A stretch of DNA of 64,000 nt from Pseudoclavibacter helvolus (GTDB taxonomy: Bacteria > Actinomycetota > Actinomycetes > Actinomycetales > Microbacteriaceae). The stretch spans positions 620,001 through 684,000 of the forward strand of contig NZ_JACHWJ010000001.1 in the NCBI RefSeq assembly GCF_014191305.1. Reading direction: 5' to 3'. The notes under the pieces are model-generated. The model searched no databases. It was not told the DNA's origin and was given only the letters and a program-made list of their open reading frames with translations. The translations under genes and the position numbers were made by a program. Shown here piece by piece: positions 44,082 to 55,108 of this stretch; positions within the stretch are counted from its first letter, which is position 1, and the number at the start of each line of letters is the position of its first letter.

Positions 44082-45668
44082 ATGGGCATCAAGGTCAGCG
44101 CTGCCGGGGCCGCGAGCTCAGCAGCTGCAGCAAAGGTCGGCGACCTCGTCGCCGACCGGTTCGCCTCGCGCCTCTTCGCGCAGGATGCAACGCTCTGGGG
44201 CGAAGCGGCCGAAGCTGAGTCGTCCATCCGGCTCGGATGGACGCGTGCTCACGAGGTCTCCCGGGAACTCGTCGAGGGCATCGTCTCGCTTCGGGACGAG
44301 TTCGCCGCGGCTGGCGTGACCAGGTTCGTGCTGTGCGGCATGGGCGGCTCTTCACTCGCTCCCGAGGTCATCACTCGGACCGCCGGAGTCGACCTGGTTG
44401 TGCTCGACTCGACCGACCCGGCACAGGTTCGCGCCGCTGTCGAAGAGGGCATCGAACGCACCGCGATCGTCGTCTCCTCCAAGTCCGGCTCGACGGTCGA
44501 GACCGACTCACAGCGCCGCGCCTTCGTGAGCGCTTTCGAGGCGGCGGGCATCGAGCCGGCCGGCCGAGTCGTGATCGTCACCGACCCGGGTTCGCCCATG
44601 GAGGCCGCCTCGCGTGAGGCCGGCTACCGGGTGTTCCTCGCCGACCCCCACGTCGGCGGCCGGTTCTCGGCGCTCACGGCGTTCGGCCTGGTCCCCTCCG
44701 GGCTCGCCGGCGTCGACATCGCTGGACTCCTCGACGACGCAGGCGTCGCTGCGACAGCAGTCGCCCTTGACGACGAGAGCAACCCAGCTCTTGTCCTCGG
44801 CGCCGCCATCGCCGCAAAGCGCTTCCTTGGAATCGTGGACGACGGCACCTCCATCGTGGGCTTCGGCGACTGGGTCGAGCAGCTCATCGCGGAGTCGACC
44901 GGCAAGGACGACCTCGGCATCCTGCCCGTCGTGCTCACATCGAACGCTCCGGAGATCGACTCGCGGCCCGCTGACATGCAGCTCGTCCGCGTGGTCGCCG
45001 ACGCCGAAGCAACCCCGGCCAGCGGCGATGACATCTCGGTATCCGGCACTCTTGGCGGCCAGTTCGTGCTCTGGGAGACGGCCGTTGCCGTTGCCGGGGC
45101 CGTTATCGGCATCAACCCGTACGACCAGCCCGACGTCGAGTCTGCCAAGATCGCCGCCCGCGGACTGCTCGAAGCGACCCCGGAGCCCACTCCAGCAGCG
45201 TTTGCCGTTGACGGCGTGGAAGTTCGCGGCACCGGGGCTGTCGTCGAGGGGCAGAGCACGCTCAGCGGCGCGATCGACGCGCTCGTGGCGCTCATCCCCG
45301 CCGACGGCTACCTGTCAGTGCAGGCATACGTCGACCGGAACCGCTTCGGCGCTCTCGAGTCGCTCCGCGACGAGCTCGCGAAGCGCTCAGGGCGACCGGT
45401 CACCTTCGGCTGGGGTCCCCGCTTCCTGCACTCGACTGGACAGTTCCACAAGGGCGGCCCGAAGGTGGGCGCGTTCCTGCAGATCACCTCGGCCGAGCCG
45501 AATGATCTGGAGATCCCAGAGCGCCCCTTCACCTTCGGCACGCTCATCTCGGCGCAGGCTGCCGGCGATGCATCCGTGCTGGAGTCGCACGCGCAGCCTG
45601 TGTTGCGCATCGACCTCGGCGAATCCGGTCGTGGTCTCGACGCACTCCTCGGCGCCATCTCGCGCTGA
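44082..45668 (+). CDS. pgi: Glucose-6-phosphate isomerase
   Basis: A 528-residue sugar isomerase. Phosphate-binding SSKSGSTVETDSQRRAFV, FVLCGMGGSSLAPEVI and RPVTFGWGPRFLHSTGQFHKG with conserved His and Lys are visible, and the C-terminal half has a second SIS-like domain. It interconverts glucose-6-phosphate and fructose-6-phosphate. The divergent, long actinobacterial-type sequence is closer to the PGI domain of transaldolase-PGI fusions than to E. coli Pgi. It follows tal after 11 bases. Confidence 0.9.
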   Translation: MGIKVSAAGAASSAAAAKVGDLVADRFASRLFAQDATLWGEAAEAESSIRLGWTRAHEVSRELVEGIVSLRDEFAAAGVTRFVLCGMGGSSLAPEVITRTAGVDLVVLDSTDPAQVRAAVEEGIERTAIVVSSKSGSTVETDSQRRAFVSAFEAAGIEPAGRVVIVTDPGSPMEAASREAGYRVFLADPHVGGRFSALTAFGLVPSGLAGVDIAGLLDDAGVAATAVALDDESNPALVLGAAIAAKRFLGIVDDGTSIVGFGDWVEQLIAESTGKDDLGILPVVLTSNAPEIDSRPADMQLVRVVADAEATPASGDDISVSGTLGGQFVLWETAVAVAGAVIGINPYDQPDVESAKIAARGLLEATPEPTPAAFAVDGVEVRGTGAVVEGQSTLSGAIDALVALIPADGYLSVQAYVDRNRFGALESLRDELAKRSGRPVTFGWGPRFLHSTGQFHKGGPKVGAFLQITSAEPNDLEIPERPFTFGTLISAQAAGDASVLESHAQPVLRIDLGESGRGLDALLGAISR

Positions 45669-45680
45669 TCGATCAGCGGG

Positions 45681-45710
45681 GCGGGGATGCGAACACCTTC
45701 GCATCCCCGC
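45681..45710 (+). terminator. Hairpin between pgi and zwf
   Basis: A 13-bp perfect stem (GCGGGGATGCGAA / TTCGCATCCCCGC) with a four-base loop, 12 bases after the pgi stop. It has no U-run, so it may attenuate or process rather than fully terminate transcription within this metabolic cluster. Confidence 0.8.
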
Positions 45711-45776
45711 GCTCGTGTCTGCAGGACATACACGGGGACACCAACACCCGTGCCTAGAAAGTAAGGAGGCGACGCT

Positions 45777-47318
45777 GTGACGCCAGTCGACATCAGCGCT
45801 GACAACAACCCCCTCAGGTCCATCGACGATGGGCGCCTGAGTCGCATCGCCGGACCGTCGAGCCTCGTCATCTTCGGAGTAACGGGAGACCTCTCCCGCA
45901 AGAAGCTCCTGCCGGCGGTCTACGACCTCGCGAACCGCGGCCTGCTCTCGCCATCGTTCGGACTCGTCGGCTTCGCTCGACGGCCGTGGTCTGACGACGA
46001 GTTCCGGGCCTTCGTGAAGGAGAACGTCGAGCAGCACGCCAGGACCCCCTTCAACGAGGACGTCTGGACCCAGCTTGCCAAGGGCATCCGCTTCGTCTCG
46101 GGAGAGTTCGACAACGACGAGTCGTTCGACTCGCTTAAGCTCGCCCTCGGAGAACTGGACGAAGACCAGGGCACCCGAGGTAACCACGCGTTCTACCTCT
46201 CGATCCCCCCACGATCCTTCCCCGAGGTGACGACGCAGCTGCGCCGCTCCGGACTCGCGGAGGAGCGCGAGGACTCCTGGCGCCGCGTCATCATCGAGAA
46301 GCCGTTCGGCCACGACCTGGCCTCGGCGCGCGAGCTGAACAGCATCGTCGAGTCAGTCTTCGCGAGCGACGCGATCTTCCGCATCGACCACTACCTCGGC
46401 AAAGAGACGGTGCAGAACATCCTCGCGCTGCGCTTCGCGAACTCCATGTTCGAGCCGCTGTGGAACGCCAACACGGTCGACCACGTGCAGATCACCATGG
46501 CTGAGGACATCGGCGTATCCGGCCGCGCCGGGTACTACGACGGTGTCGGCGCAGCGCGCGACGTCATTCAGAACCACCTTCTCCAGCTCCTCGCGCTGAC
46601 CGCGATGGAGGAGCCGCTCTCCTTCAACGCCAAGGACCTGCGACAGGAGAAGGAGAAGGCACTCGCGGCCGTCCGTCTCCCCCGCGACCTGTCACTCGCC
46701 TCCGCCCGTGGCCAGTACGGCTCTGGATGGCAGGGCGGCGAGTTCGTGCGCGGCTTCCTCGAAGAAGACGGCATGAACCCGCAGTCGACGACCGAGACCT
46801 ACGCGGCTCTTCGCGTCGAGCTCGACTCGCGCCGCTGGGCGGGAGTGCCGTTCTACCTGCGCACGGGCAAGCGCCTCGGCCGCCGCGTCACGGAGATCGC
46901 CGTCACGTTCAAGCAGGGGCCGCTGTACCTGTTCGACGAGGCCCAGCGAACCTCGCTCGGGCCGAACGCGCTCGTCATCCGTGTTCAGCCGGATGAGGGT
47001 GTCACCATCCGCTTCGGCTCGAAGATCCCAGGGTCCGGTATGCACGTTCGTGACGTGACGATGGACTTCGGCTACGGCCACGCGTTCACCGAATCCAGCC
47101 CGGAGGCGTACGAGCGTCTCATCCTTGACGTCCTCCTCGGCGACCCACCCCTCTTCCCACGGCATGAGGAGGTCGAGCTCTCCTGGAAGATCCTCGACCC
47201 GGTCGAGGACTACTGGGCGACGCAGGGCCAGCCCGAACTCTACAAACCCGGCAGCTGGGGACCGGCCTCGGCCACTGCCCTGCTCGCCCGCGATGGCCGC
47301 ACCTGGAGGCGCCCGTGA
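45777..47318 (+). CDS. zwf: Glucose-6-phosphate 1-dehydrogenase
   Basis: A 513-residue enzyme that makes 6-phosphogluconolactone and NADPH. Cofactor site VIFGVTGDLSRKKLLPAVYDL, active-site RIDHYLGKETVQNIL (catalytic His) and EKPFGHDLASARELN are present. Start GTG with AAGGAGG seven bases upstream, a strong ribosome site. Its stop overlaps the opcA start (GTGA). OpcA, encoded next, is known to be needed for full activity in actinobacteria and cyanobacteria. Confidence 0.98.
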   Translation: MTPVDISADNNPLRSIDDGRLSRIAGPSSLVIFGVTGDLSRKKLLPAVYDLANRGLLSPSFGLVGFARRPWSDDEFRAFVKENVEQHARTPFNEDVWTQLAKGIRFVSGEFDNDESFDSLKLALGELDEDQGTRGNHAFYLSIPPRSFPEVTTQLRRSGLAEEREDSWRRVIIEKPFGHDLASARELNSIVESVFASDAIFRIDHYLGKETVQNILALRFANSMFEPLWNANTVDHVQITMAEDIGVSGRAGYYDGVGAARDVIQNHLLQLLALTAMEEPLSFNAKDLRQEKEKALAAVRLPRDLSLASARGQYGSGWQGGEFVRGFLEEDGMNPQSTTETYAALRVELDSRRWAGVPFYLRTGKRLGRRVTEIAVTFKQGPLYLFDEAQRTSLGPNALVIRVQPDEGVTIRFGSKIPGSGMHVRDVTMDFGYGHAFTESSPEAYERLILDVLLGDPPLFPRHEEVELSWKILDPVEDYWATQGQPELYKPGSWGPASATALLARDGRTWRRP

Positions 47319-48298
47319 TCATCGAACTCGGCAACACCACGACTTCGGCCGTCTCAAAGCGGCTCGTCTCAATGCGTGAAGAGGGCGGGGCCGTCGCTCT
47401 CGGCCGCGTCCTGACGCTGGTCATCTCGACCGGCGAGCGCCGGGGCGAGGCTGCGATCGCGGCCGCGAACTCGGCGTCCGGCGAGCACCCCATGCGCGTC
47501 ATCGTCATCCACGTGGTCGATCGCGATGCGAAGACCTCCAACATGGATGCGGAGATTCGCGTCGGCGGAGACGCCGGTGCGAGTGAGGTCATCGTGCTCC
47601 ACGTCTCGGGGCCAGCGGCCGACGACCCCGAGACCCTCGTGCAGGCGCTGCTCCTCCCCGACGCGCCTGTCGTCGCCTGGTGGCCCGACTCCGCGCTCGG
47701 AGCGCCGAGCGCATCATCGCTCGGTCGCATCGCCCAGCTGCGCATCGTGGATTCCGGGAGCTCGACCAACGGCGAGGAGACGGTCACGAAGCTCGCGGCG
47801 GGCTTCTGCGACGGGGACAGCGACCTCGCGTGGACGCGACTCACGAGCTGGCGCGCGCAGATCGCCGCTGTCCTCGATCAGCCGCCGTACGAGCCGATCC
47901 AGGAAGTAGAGGTCATCGGGCGTCCGTCCCAGACCTCGACGCTGCTCATGGCGGCTTGGCTGCAGCTCGCGCTGCAGGTGCCCGTGCGACTCTCTCAGGC
48001 GACCGACCGCGAACTCGGGCGCGCCCAGCTGCGCGCGATCAAGCTCACGCGCCCGAGCGGAATCGTCTCGTTCGAGCGCGTCAGCGACACGGCGGTTGTG
48101 CTCACTCAGCCGGGACAGCCGGAGCAGAAGATCCCCATGCCAGTCAGGGACCTTCCCGATGTCCTCGCGGAGGAGCTTCGCTCGCTCGGGCCGGACCGGG
48201 TCTTCGGCGACGTGCTCGCGGCAGCCGCGGAGGCGGAAGCCCAAGCACAGGAATCTCCGACGGCAACGACCCCAGACGACGAGCAGCAGCAGGCATGA
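47315..48298 (+). CDS. opcA: OpcA, allosteric partner of glucose-6-phosphate dehydrogenase
   Basis: A 327-residue OpcA protein (MIIELGNTTTSAVSKRLVSM ... ALLLPDAPVVAWWPDSALGAP, WTRLTSWRAQIAAVLDQPPY, LLMAAWLQLALQVPV). OpcA assembles with or activates Zwf. The GTG start overlaps the zwf stop by three bases, and the stop overlaps the pgl start (ATGA), so zwf-opcA-pgl are translated as a coupled set. The last 25 residues are a low-complexity tail rich in Ala, Glu and Gln. Confidence 0.95.
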   Translation: MIIELGNTTTSAVSKRLVSMREEGGAVALGRVLTLVISTGERRGEAAIAAANSASGEHPMRVIVIHVVDRDAKTSNMDAEIRVGGDAGASEVIVLHVSGPAADDPETLVQALLLPDAPVVAWWPDSALGAPSASSLGRIAQLRIVDSGSSTNGEETVTKLAAGFCDGDSDLAWTRLTSWRAQIAAVLDQPPYEPIQEVEVIGRPSQTSTLLMAAWLQLALQVPVRLSQATDRELGRAQLRAIKLTRPSGIVSFERVSDTAVVLTQPGQPEQKIPMPVRDLPDVLAEELRSLGPDRVFGDVLAAAAEAEAQAQESPTATTPDDEQQQA

Positions 48299-49050
48299 CG
48301 CAGGCCACTCGGGTCAGGCACGTCGAGCCCTCGGTCGCCGGGGTCGCGGACTACGCGGCCCGGCGGTTCGCGGGGCTCGTCGGTTCGACCACCGCGGAAC
48401 TGCACATCGCGGTGAGCGGAGGTTCGGTCGCCACCAAGGTGCTCCCCGCGCTCGTGGCGGCCGTTGAGGACGCCGGACTCGATTGGCAGCGCGTGCACGT
48501 CTGGTTCGCGGACGAGCGCTTCGTGCCGACCGGCCACGACGATCGCAACGTCGTGGCCGTCGCCGAGGAGCTCAAGGGGGCCAAGGGTTTCGAGCAGGCG
48601 CGCCTGCACGCAACGCTCGCGAGCGACAGCGGCGAGTCCCTCGACGATGCCGCCGTCGCCTACGAGGCTGAGTTGCGGGCCCTCGTTCCTCCCGCGGACG
48701 GCGTGCCGGGCGGAGTCCCCTCGCTCGACCTCGTGCTCCTCGGCGCTGGCGGTGACGGGCACACTGCTTCGCTGTTCCCCGGCCGGCCGGGGCTCGAGAC
48801 AGGGTCTGCGCTTGTCGCGAGCATCCGCGACTCTCCGAAGCCGCCTCCAGAACGAGTGACGCTCACACTCCCCGCCATTCGAGCGGCTGCACGCGTCTGG
48901 GCCGTCGTGACAGGTGCTGAGAAAGCCGACGCCGTGCGGCTCGCAGCCACCGAAGGTGTGACCGCGGAGGAATCGCCCCTTGGCGCCGCAACCGGCCGAC
49001 TCGAGACGCTGCTGCTGCTCGATGCCGCAGCGGCAGAAGCGCTCGGCTAG
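48295..49050 (+). CDS. pgl: 6-phosphogluconolactonase
   Basis: A 251-residue Pgl/NagB-like enzyme: LHIAVSGGSVATKVLPALV, VHVWFADERFVPTGHDDRN, LVLLGAGGDGHTASLFPG (catalytic His) and GAEKADAVRLA. It hydrolyses 6-phosphogluconolactone to 6-phosphogluconate, completing the oxidative branch begun by Zwf. The ATG overlaps the opcA stop. An earlier in-frame reading is antisense-free but lies fully inside opcA and is rejected. The operon ends at the hairpin after it. Confidence 0.96.
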   Translation: MTQATRVRHVEPSVAGVADYAARRFAGLVGSTTAELHIAVSGGSVATKVLPALVAAVEDAGLDWQRVHVWFADERFVPTGHDDRNVVAVAEELKGAKGFEQARLHATLASDSGESLDDAAVAYEAELRALVPPADGVPGGVPSLDLVLLGAGGDGHTASLFPGRPGLETGSALVASIRDSPKPPPERVTLTLPAIRAAARVWAVVTGAEKADAVRLAATEGVTAEESPLGAATGRLETLLLLDAAAAEALG

Positions 49051-49089
49051 CTGCTGCTCCGGCGGATGCTCCTCCGGCGGAAACGGAAA

Positions 49090-49142
49090 CGGCTCCGGTC
49101 GTGAATCAGGCCCTCGATGGGGCTGGTTCACGACCGGAGCCG
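49090..49142. terminator. Terminator between pgl and rbpA
   Basis: A 16-bp perfect stem (49090-49105 with 49127-49142) carries an inner GC-rich hairpin in its loop. It stands between the convergent pgl and rbpA stops. Confidence 0.9.
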
Positions 49143-49194
49143 CTTGCTTTGCGCGTGACAACTTCGATCGCGGCGCCGGGCCGAGAAGACGGAG

Positions 49195-49563
49195 TCAGCG
49201 CTTGGAGGTCGTCTTGCTGCGACGCTCGCGGAGCTTCGAGAGCGCCTCGTCGAGGAGGCGCTCCGCCTCCTCGCTTGTCCGTCGTTCTTTGACGTAAGCA
49301 AGGTGCGTCTTGTAAGGCTCGTTCTTCACGGCAGCCGGCGGGTTCTCCCGGTCGCGGCCCGCCGGAAGCCCGGAGATCGGGCAGTCGATGAGATCAGGGA
49401 TGTCTTCCTCTGCGAGTTCTGCGGAGTAGTGCCTGACCGTCTCGTTGCCGAGCGCGTCCCAATAGGAGATGGTGAGGCGCGCAGCATGCACGCCATGGTC
49501 CAACTCCCCCATCGGTCCAGCGCCTACGCGCGATCCCCTGATCGCAGAGCCCCCCTGCGCCAC
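49195..49563 (-). CDS. rbpA: RNA polymerase-binding protein RbpA
   Basis: A 122-residue RbpA: basic N-terminal linker, central fold with RLTISYWDALGNETVRHYSA and the IPDLIDCPISGLPAGRD segment, then a C-terminal helix (KTHLAYVKERRTSEEAERLL). RbpA binds RNA polymerase and group 1/2 sigma factors and stabilises open complexes; it is confined to actinobacteria. The Cys pair of the zinc site in mycobacterial RbpA is reduced to one Cys here. The GTG start directly follows the secG stop, so it is coupled to secG. Confidence 0.92.
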   Translation of the reverse strand: MAQGGSAIRGSRVGAGPMGELDHGVHAARLTISYWDALGNETVRHYSAELAEEDIPDLIDCPISGLPAGRDRENPPAAVKNEPYKTHLAYVKERRTSEEAERLLDEALSKLRERRSKTTSKR

Positions 49564-49821
49564 CTAGCTCACCACGACGGTCTGAATGCGAGTGATGATT
49601 CCCATCGAAACGATAGCGAGCAGCCAGATGACCGCGAGGGTCACCGTGATGCGGTTCAGGTTCTTCTCGGCAACGCCTGACGCGCCGAGGTTCGATCCCA
49701 TGCCCCCACCGAACATGTCGGAGAGTCCGCCGCCTCGTCCGCGGTGCAACAGGATGAACAGGATCAGCAGGACGCTGGTGATGGCCAGCACGACCTGCAG
49801 GATGACGAGGAGAATATCCAC
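49564..49821 (-). CDS. secG: Protein translocase subunit SecG
   Basis: An 85-residue membrane protein: N-terminal helix ILQVVLAITSVLLILFILL (about residues 7-25), GRGGGLSDMFGGGMGSNLG, then helix VTLAVIWLLAIVSMGIIT. This is the SecG layout of the SecYEG channel. The start GTG has AAAGGGA seven bases upstream. It sits after tpiA, separated by a hairpin, a position conserved in actinobacteria. Confidence 0.95.
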   Translation of the reverse strand: MDILLVILQVVLAITSVLLILFILLHRGRGGGLSDMFGGGMGSNLGASGVAEKNLNRITVTLAVIWLLAIVSMGIITRIQTVVVS

Positions 49822-49844
49822 GGAATCCCTTTCAGATGAACGGA

Positions 49845-49880
49845 CTCGGACGTGGCCTGAGTGAACAGGCCACGTCCGAG
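49845..49880 (-). terminator. Hairpin between tpiA and secG
   Basis: A 15-bp perfect stem (CTCGGACGTGGCCTG with CAGGCCACGTCCGAG) around a six-base loop. It lies after the tpiA stop and before secG on the minus strand. Confidence 0.9.
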
Positions 49881-49902
49881 TATAGATGGTTGGGGTTCGC
49901 GG

Positions 49903-50684
49903 CTAGGAACCGACGTGCTGTCGGAACCGAGCGATGGCGCTGAACTCATCGACCTTGAGGCTTGCGCCTCCGATGAGTGCACCGTCAACGTCGGGCTCGC
50001 GCATGAAGCCCGCGATGTTGTCCGACTTCACCGAACCGCCGTACAGGATGCGGGTCGCTGCAGCCACTTCCTCGCCGAGGAGTTCCTCGAGCGCGGCACG
50101 GAGAGCGTGAGCGACGGTCTGCGCCTGCTCGGGCGTGGCAGCCTGGCCGGAACCGATGGCCCAGACGGGCTCATAGGCGACGACGAGGTCCGGAGTGCCC
50201 TCTACTCCGTCGAGCGCAGCCTTGAGCTGAGCCACGGGGACGGCACTTGCGCCGAACTTCTCGAGATCCTCGGAGGTCTCTCCGACGCACAGCACCGGAA
50301 CCAGGCCGTGCTTGAGCGCAGCCTTGACCTTGCTTCCGACAACCTCATCGCTCTCTGCGTGCAGGGTGCGTCGCTCGGAGTGCCCGAGGATGACGTACTT
50401 GCAGCCCAGAGCGCTCAGGAATGCACCTGAGATCTCACCCGTGTACGCACCGGAGTCGTGAGCAGAGACATCCTGGGCGCCGTAGCTCAGCGAGAGCTTG
50501 TCGGCATCCACGAGCGTCTGCACACTACGAAGGGCCGTGTAAGGAGGGAAGATCGCGACCTCGACGTCGTCGTAGTCGTGCTTCGCATCCTTGAGTGCCC
50601 AAGCGAGCTTCTGCGTGAACGCGATGGCCTGGAGGTGATCCAGGTTCATCTTCCAGTTGCCCGCCATGAGCGGGGTGCGAGTCG

Positions 50685-50691
<7 letters not shown>
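49903..50691 (-). CDS. tpiA: Triosephosphate isomerase
   Basis: A 262-residue TIM barrel: [12 protein letters not shown] (catalytic Lys), [14 protein letters not shown] (catalytic His), [19 protein letters not shown] (catalytic Glu) and [15 protein letters not shown]. It interconverts dihydroxyacetone phosphate and glyceraldehyde-3-phosphate. Its start overlaps the pgk end by seven bases, so the pair is coupled. It is followed by a terminator. Confidence 0.98.
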
Positions 50692-51896
<1,205 letters not shown>

Positions 51897-51927
51897 ATTG
51901 GCGATCCTTCCTCTTTTGCCGAAGTGG

Positions 51928-53055
<1,128 letters not shown>

Positions 53056-53113
53056 CTAGTCCCATGGAAGGTCACCGAGGTGACTAAATGGAATGAGGTG
53101 ATCTGTGCCGGAA

Positions 53114-54091
53114 TCAGAGCTCGTCGAGGACGGGCAGATTCGACTCCGTACCAGGGATGCCCCGGTCCGAAGCCTGCTTGTCCGCGAGGGCGAGTAGGCG
53201 GCGGATGCGGCCGGCGACCGCGTCCTTCGTCATGGGCGGGTCCGCGTAGCGGCCGAGCTCGTCAAGTGAGGCCTCGCGATGGGCGAGGCGCAGCTGTCCT
53301 GCGTACTTGAGGTGGTCGGGGGCCCCTTCGCCCAGGATCTCAAGAGCACGCTCGACGCGCGTGCAGGCCGTGACGGCCGCCTGAGCGGAGCGACGCAGGT
53401 TGGCGTCGTCGAAGTTCACGAGACGATTTGCGGTAGCGCGGGTCTCGCGGCGCTGACGCAGGCTCTCCCAGCTCTCGACGGTCGCGTGCGCGCCGATGAC
53501 GGTCAGCATGGCGCTGATGGCGTCCCCGTCGCGGATGACGACGCGGTGCACTCCGCGCACCTCACGCGCCTTCGAGGAGACCCCGAGGCGACCAGCGGCC
53601 CCGACGAGCGCCATCGCCGTCTCCGAGTTCGGCGTGATGATGTCCAGCGAGGCGGACCTGCCGGGATCCGTGAGCGACCCGGCGGCCAGGAATGCGCCGC
53701 GCCAGACGGCCGTCAGGTCGTCTTGGCTTCCCGTCGTGAGTCGGTTCGGGAGGCCGCGGACCGTGCGCCTGCGCGCGTCCATGAGTCCGGTCTGCCTGGC
53801 GAGCGTCTCGCCGTTCTCGAGCACGCGAAGAAGGTAGCTCTCCCCCGGCCTTGCGCCGGAACCGGCGACGATGGAGATCTTGGCGCGCACGCCGTACAAC
53901 TCGAGCAGCTCGCGACCGAGTCGACGGGCGAGCATCTCAGAGTCCAGCTGGGCCTCGACGGCGATACGCCCCGAGATGAGCTGCAGACCACCCGCGAACC
54001 GCAGGAGCGACGCGACCTCGGCAGCACGAGCTTGGGTTGTGGCTGCGCGCGTGCGCAAAAGCTCGTGCTTGACATCGGCGGTGAGCGTCAC
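53114..54091 (-). CDS. whiA: WhiA-family DNA-binding regulator
   Basis: A 325-residue WhiA: an N-terminal LAGLIDADG-like domain pair ([69 protein letters not shown]) and a C-terminal helix-turn-helix ([26 protein letters not shown]). In streptomycetes WhiA acts with WhiB in sporulation; in other actinobacteria it is a growth-linked regulator. The GTG start at 54091 has a very good GGAGG six bases upstream, so a longer form from 54166 is rejected. It sits downstream of rapZ, as is usual. Confidence 0.96.
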   Translation of the reverse strand: MTLTADVKHELLRTRAATTQARAAEVASLLRFAGGLQLISGRIAVEAQLDSEMLARRLGRELLELYGVRAKISIVAGSGARPGESYLLRVLENGETLARQTGLMDARRRTVRGLPNRLTTGSQDDLTAVWRGAFLAAGSLTDPGRSASLDIITPNSETAMALVGAAGRLGVSSKAREVRGVHRVVIRDGDAISAMLTVIGAHATVESWESLRQRRETRATANRLVNFDDANLRRSAQAAVTACTRVERALEILGEGAPDHLKYAGQLRLAHREASLDELGRYADPPMTKDAVAGRIRRLLALADKQASDRGIPGTESNLPVLDEL

Positions 54092-54162
54092 CGGGGTACC
54101 TCCATGGATCAGAGTGAGTGGGCGCGACGAAGCGTCGTCGCGGGTGCGAGATGGAACGAGAG

Positions 54163-55050
54163 TCACTCGCGACCGAGGTCGCGGTGGCGCACGCTGATGA
54201 TCGTGTCATCGCGTTCGCGCAGCAGGCTCGCAATGCGCTCGGTCATGGCGACCGAGCGGTGCTTGCCGCCGGTGCATCCGACGGCGAGCGTGACGTGCCG
54301 CTTGTTCTCTCGCTCGTAACCCCGCAGGACGGGGTCAAGCATCTCAATGTAGTGGGTCAGGAACTCGTCTGCACCTTCTTGGTCGAAGACGTAGTCGGAA
54401 ACGCGCTTGTCTCGGCCGTTGAAGGCGCGGAGTTCCGGCTCCCAGAAGGGGTTGGGGAGGAAGCGCATGTCGACGACGAGGTCGGCATCCGTGGGGATCC
54501 CGTACTTGAAGCCGAAGCTCTGCACCGTCACGGCGACCTTATTCTGGTCAGCCTCCCCGAAGCGCTTCACGATGCGGGTCACGAGCTGGTGCCCGTTGAG
54601 CTCCGAGGTGTCGATAACGATATCGCTCGCCTCGCGGATCTCCTGGAGGCGGCTGCGCTCGCGCGCGATGCCGTCGAGGATCGTCCCGTTGCCCTGCAGC
54701 GGGTGCGGGCGGCGCACGGCCTCGAAGCGCCGGACGAGCGTTCCGTCAGTGGCGTCCAGGAAGAGCACGTCGACTTCGTGTGTCTCGCGCAGACCACCGA
54801 CGAGGGCAGTGAATTCCTCCAGCAGGTGACCGCCGCGCACATCAACCGAGACGGCGAGCTTCGGGAGCGAGTCACGAGCCTTGCCAGCGACCTCGATGAG
54901 GGGCCTGATCATCTGCGGGGGCAGGTTGTCCACCACGAACCAGTCGAGGTCTTCGAACGCCTTACAAGCTGTCGACCGTCCCGCACCGGACATGCCAGTG
55001 ACGATCATGATGTGCTGGCGTCCTTCGCCGTCGATCTCCGCCGAACTCAT
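54163..55050 (-). CDS. rapZ: RapZ/YvcJ-family nucleotide-binding protein
   Basis: A 295-residue P-loop protein: [20 protein letters not shown] (Walker A; the usual Lys is Arg, as in many actinobacterial homologues), [54 protein letters not shown] and [17 protein letters not shown]. RapZ binds small RNAs or regulates enzymes in E. coli; in actinobacteria the role is less clear. The start ATG at 55050 has GGAGGTGA seven bases upstream. WhiA follows after 71 bases. Confidence 0.94.
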   Translation of the reverse strand: MSSAEIDGEGRQHIMIVTGMSGAGRSTACKAFEDLDWFVVDNLPPQMIRPLIEVAGKARDSLPKLAVSVDVRGGHLLEEFTALVGGLRETHEVDVLFLDATDGTLVRRFEAVRRPHPLQGNGTILDGIARERSRLQEIREASDIVIDTSELNGHQLVTRIVKRFGEADQNKVAVTVQSFGFKYGIPTDADLVVDMRFLPNPFWEPELRAFNGRDKRVSDYVFDQEGADEFLTHYIEMLDPVLRGYERENKRHVTLAVGCTGGKHRSVAMTERIASLLRERDDTIISVRHRDLGRE

Positions 55051-55108
55051 GCGCAGGTCACCTCCCATGGACTAAAACACCAGCCTACATAGCCGGAGCG
55101 AGCGTCTC

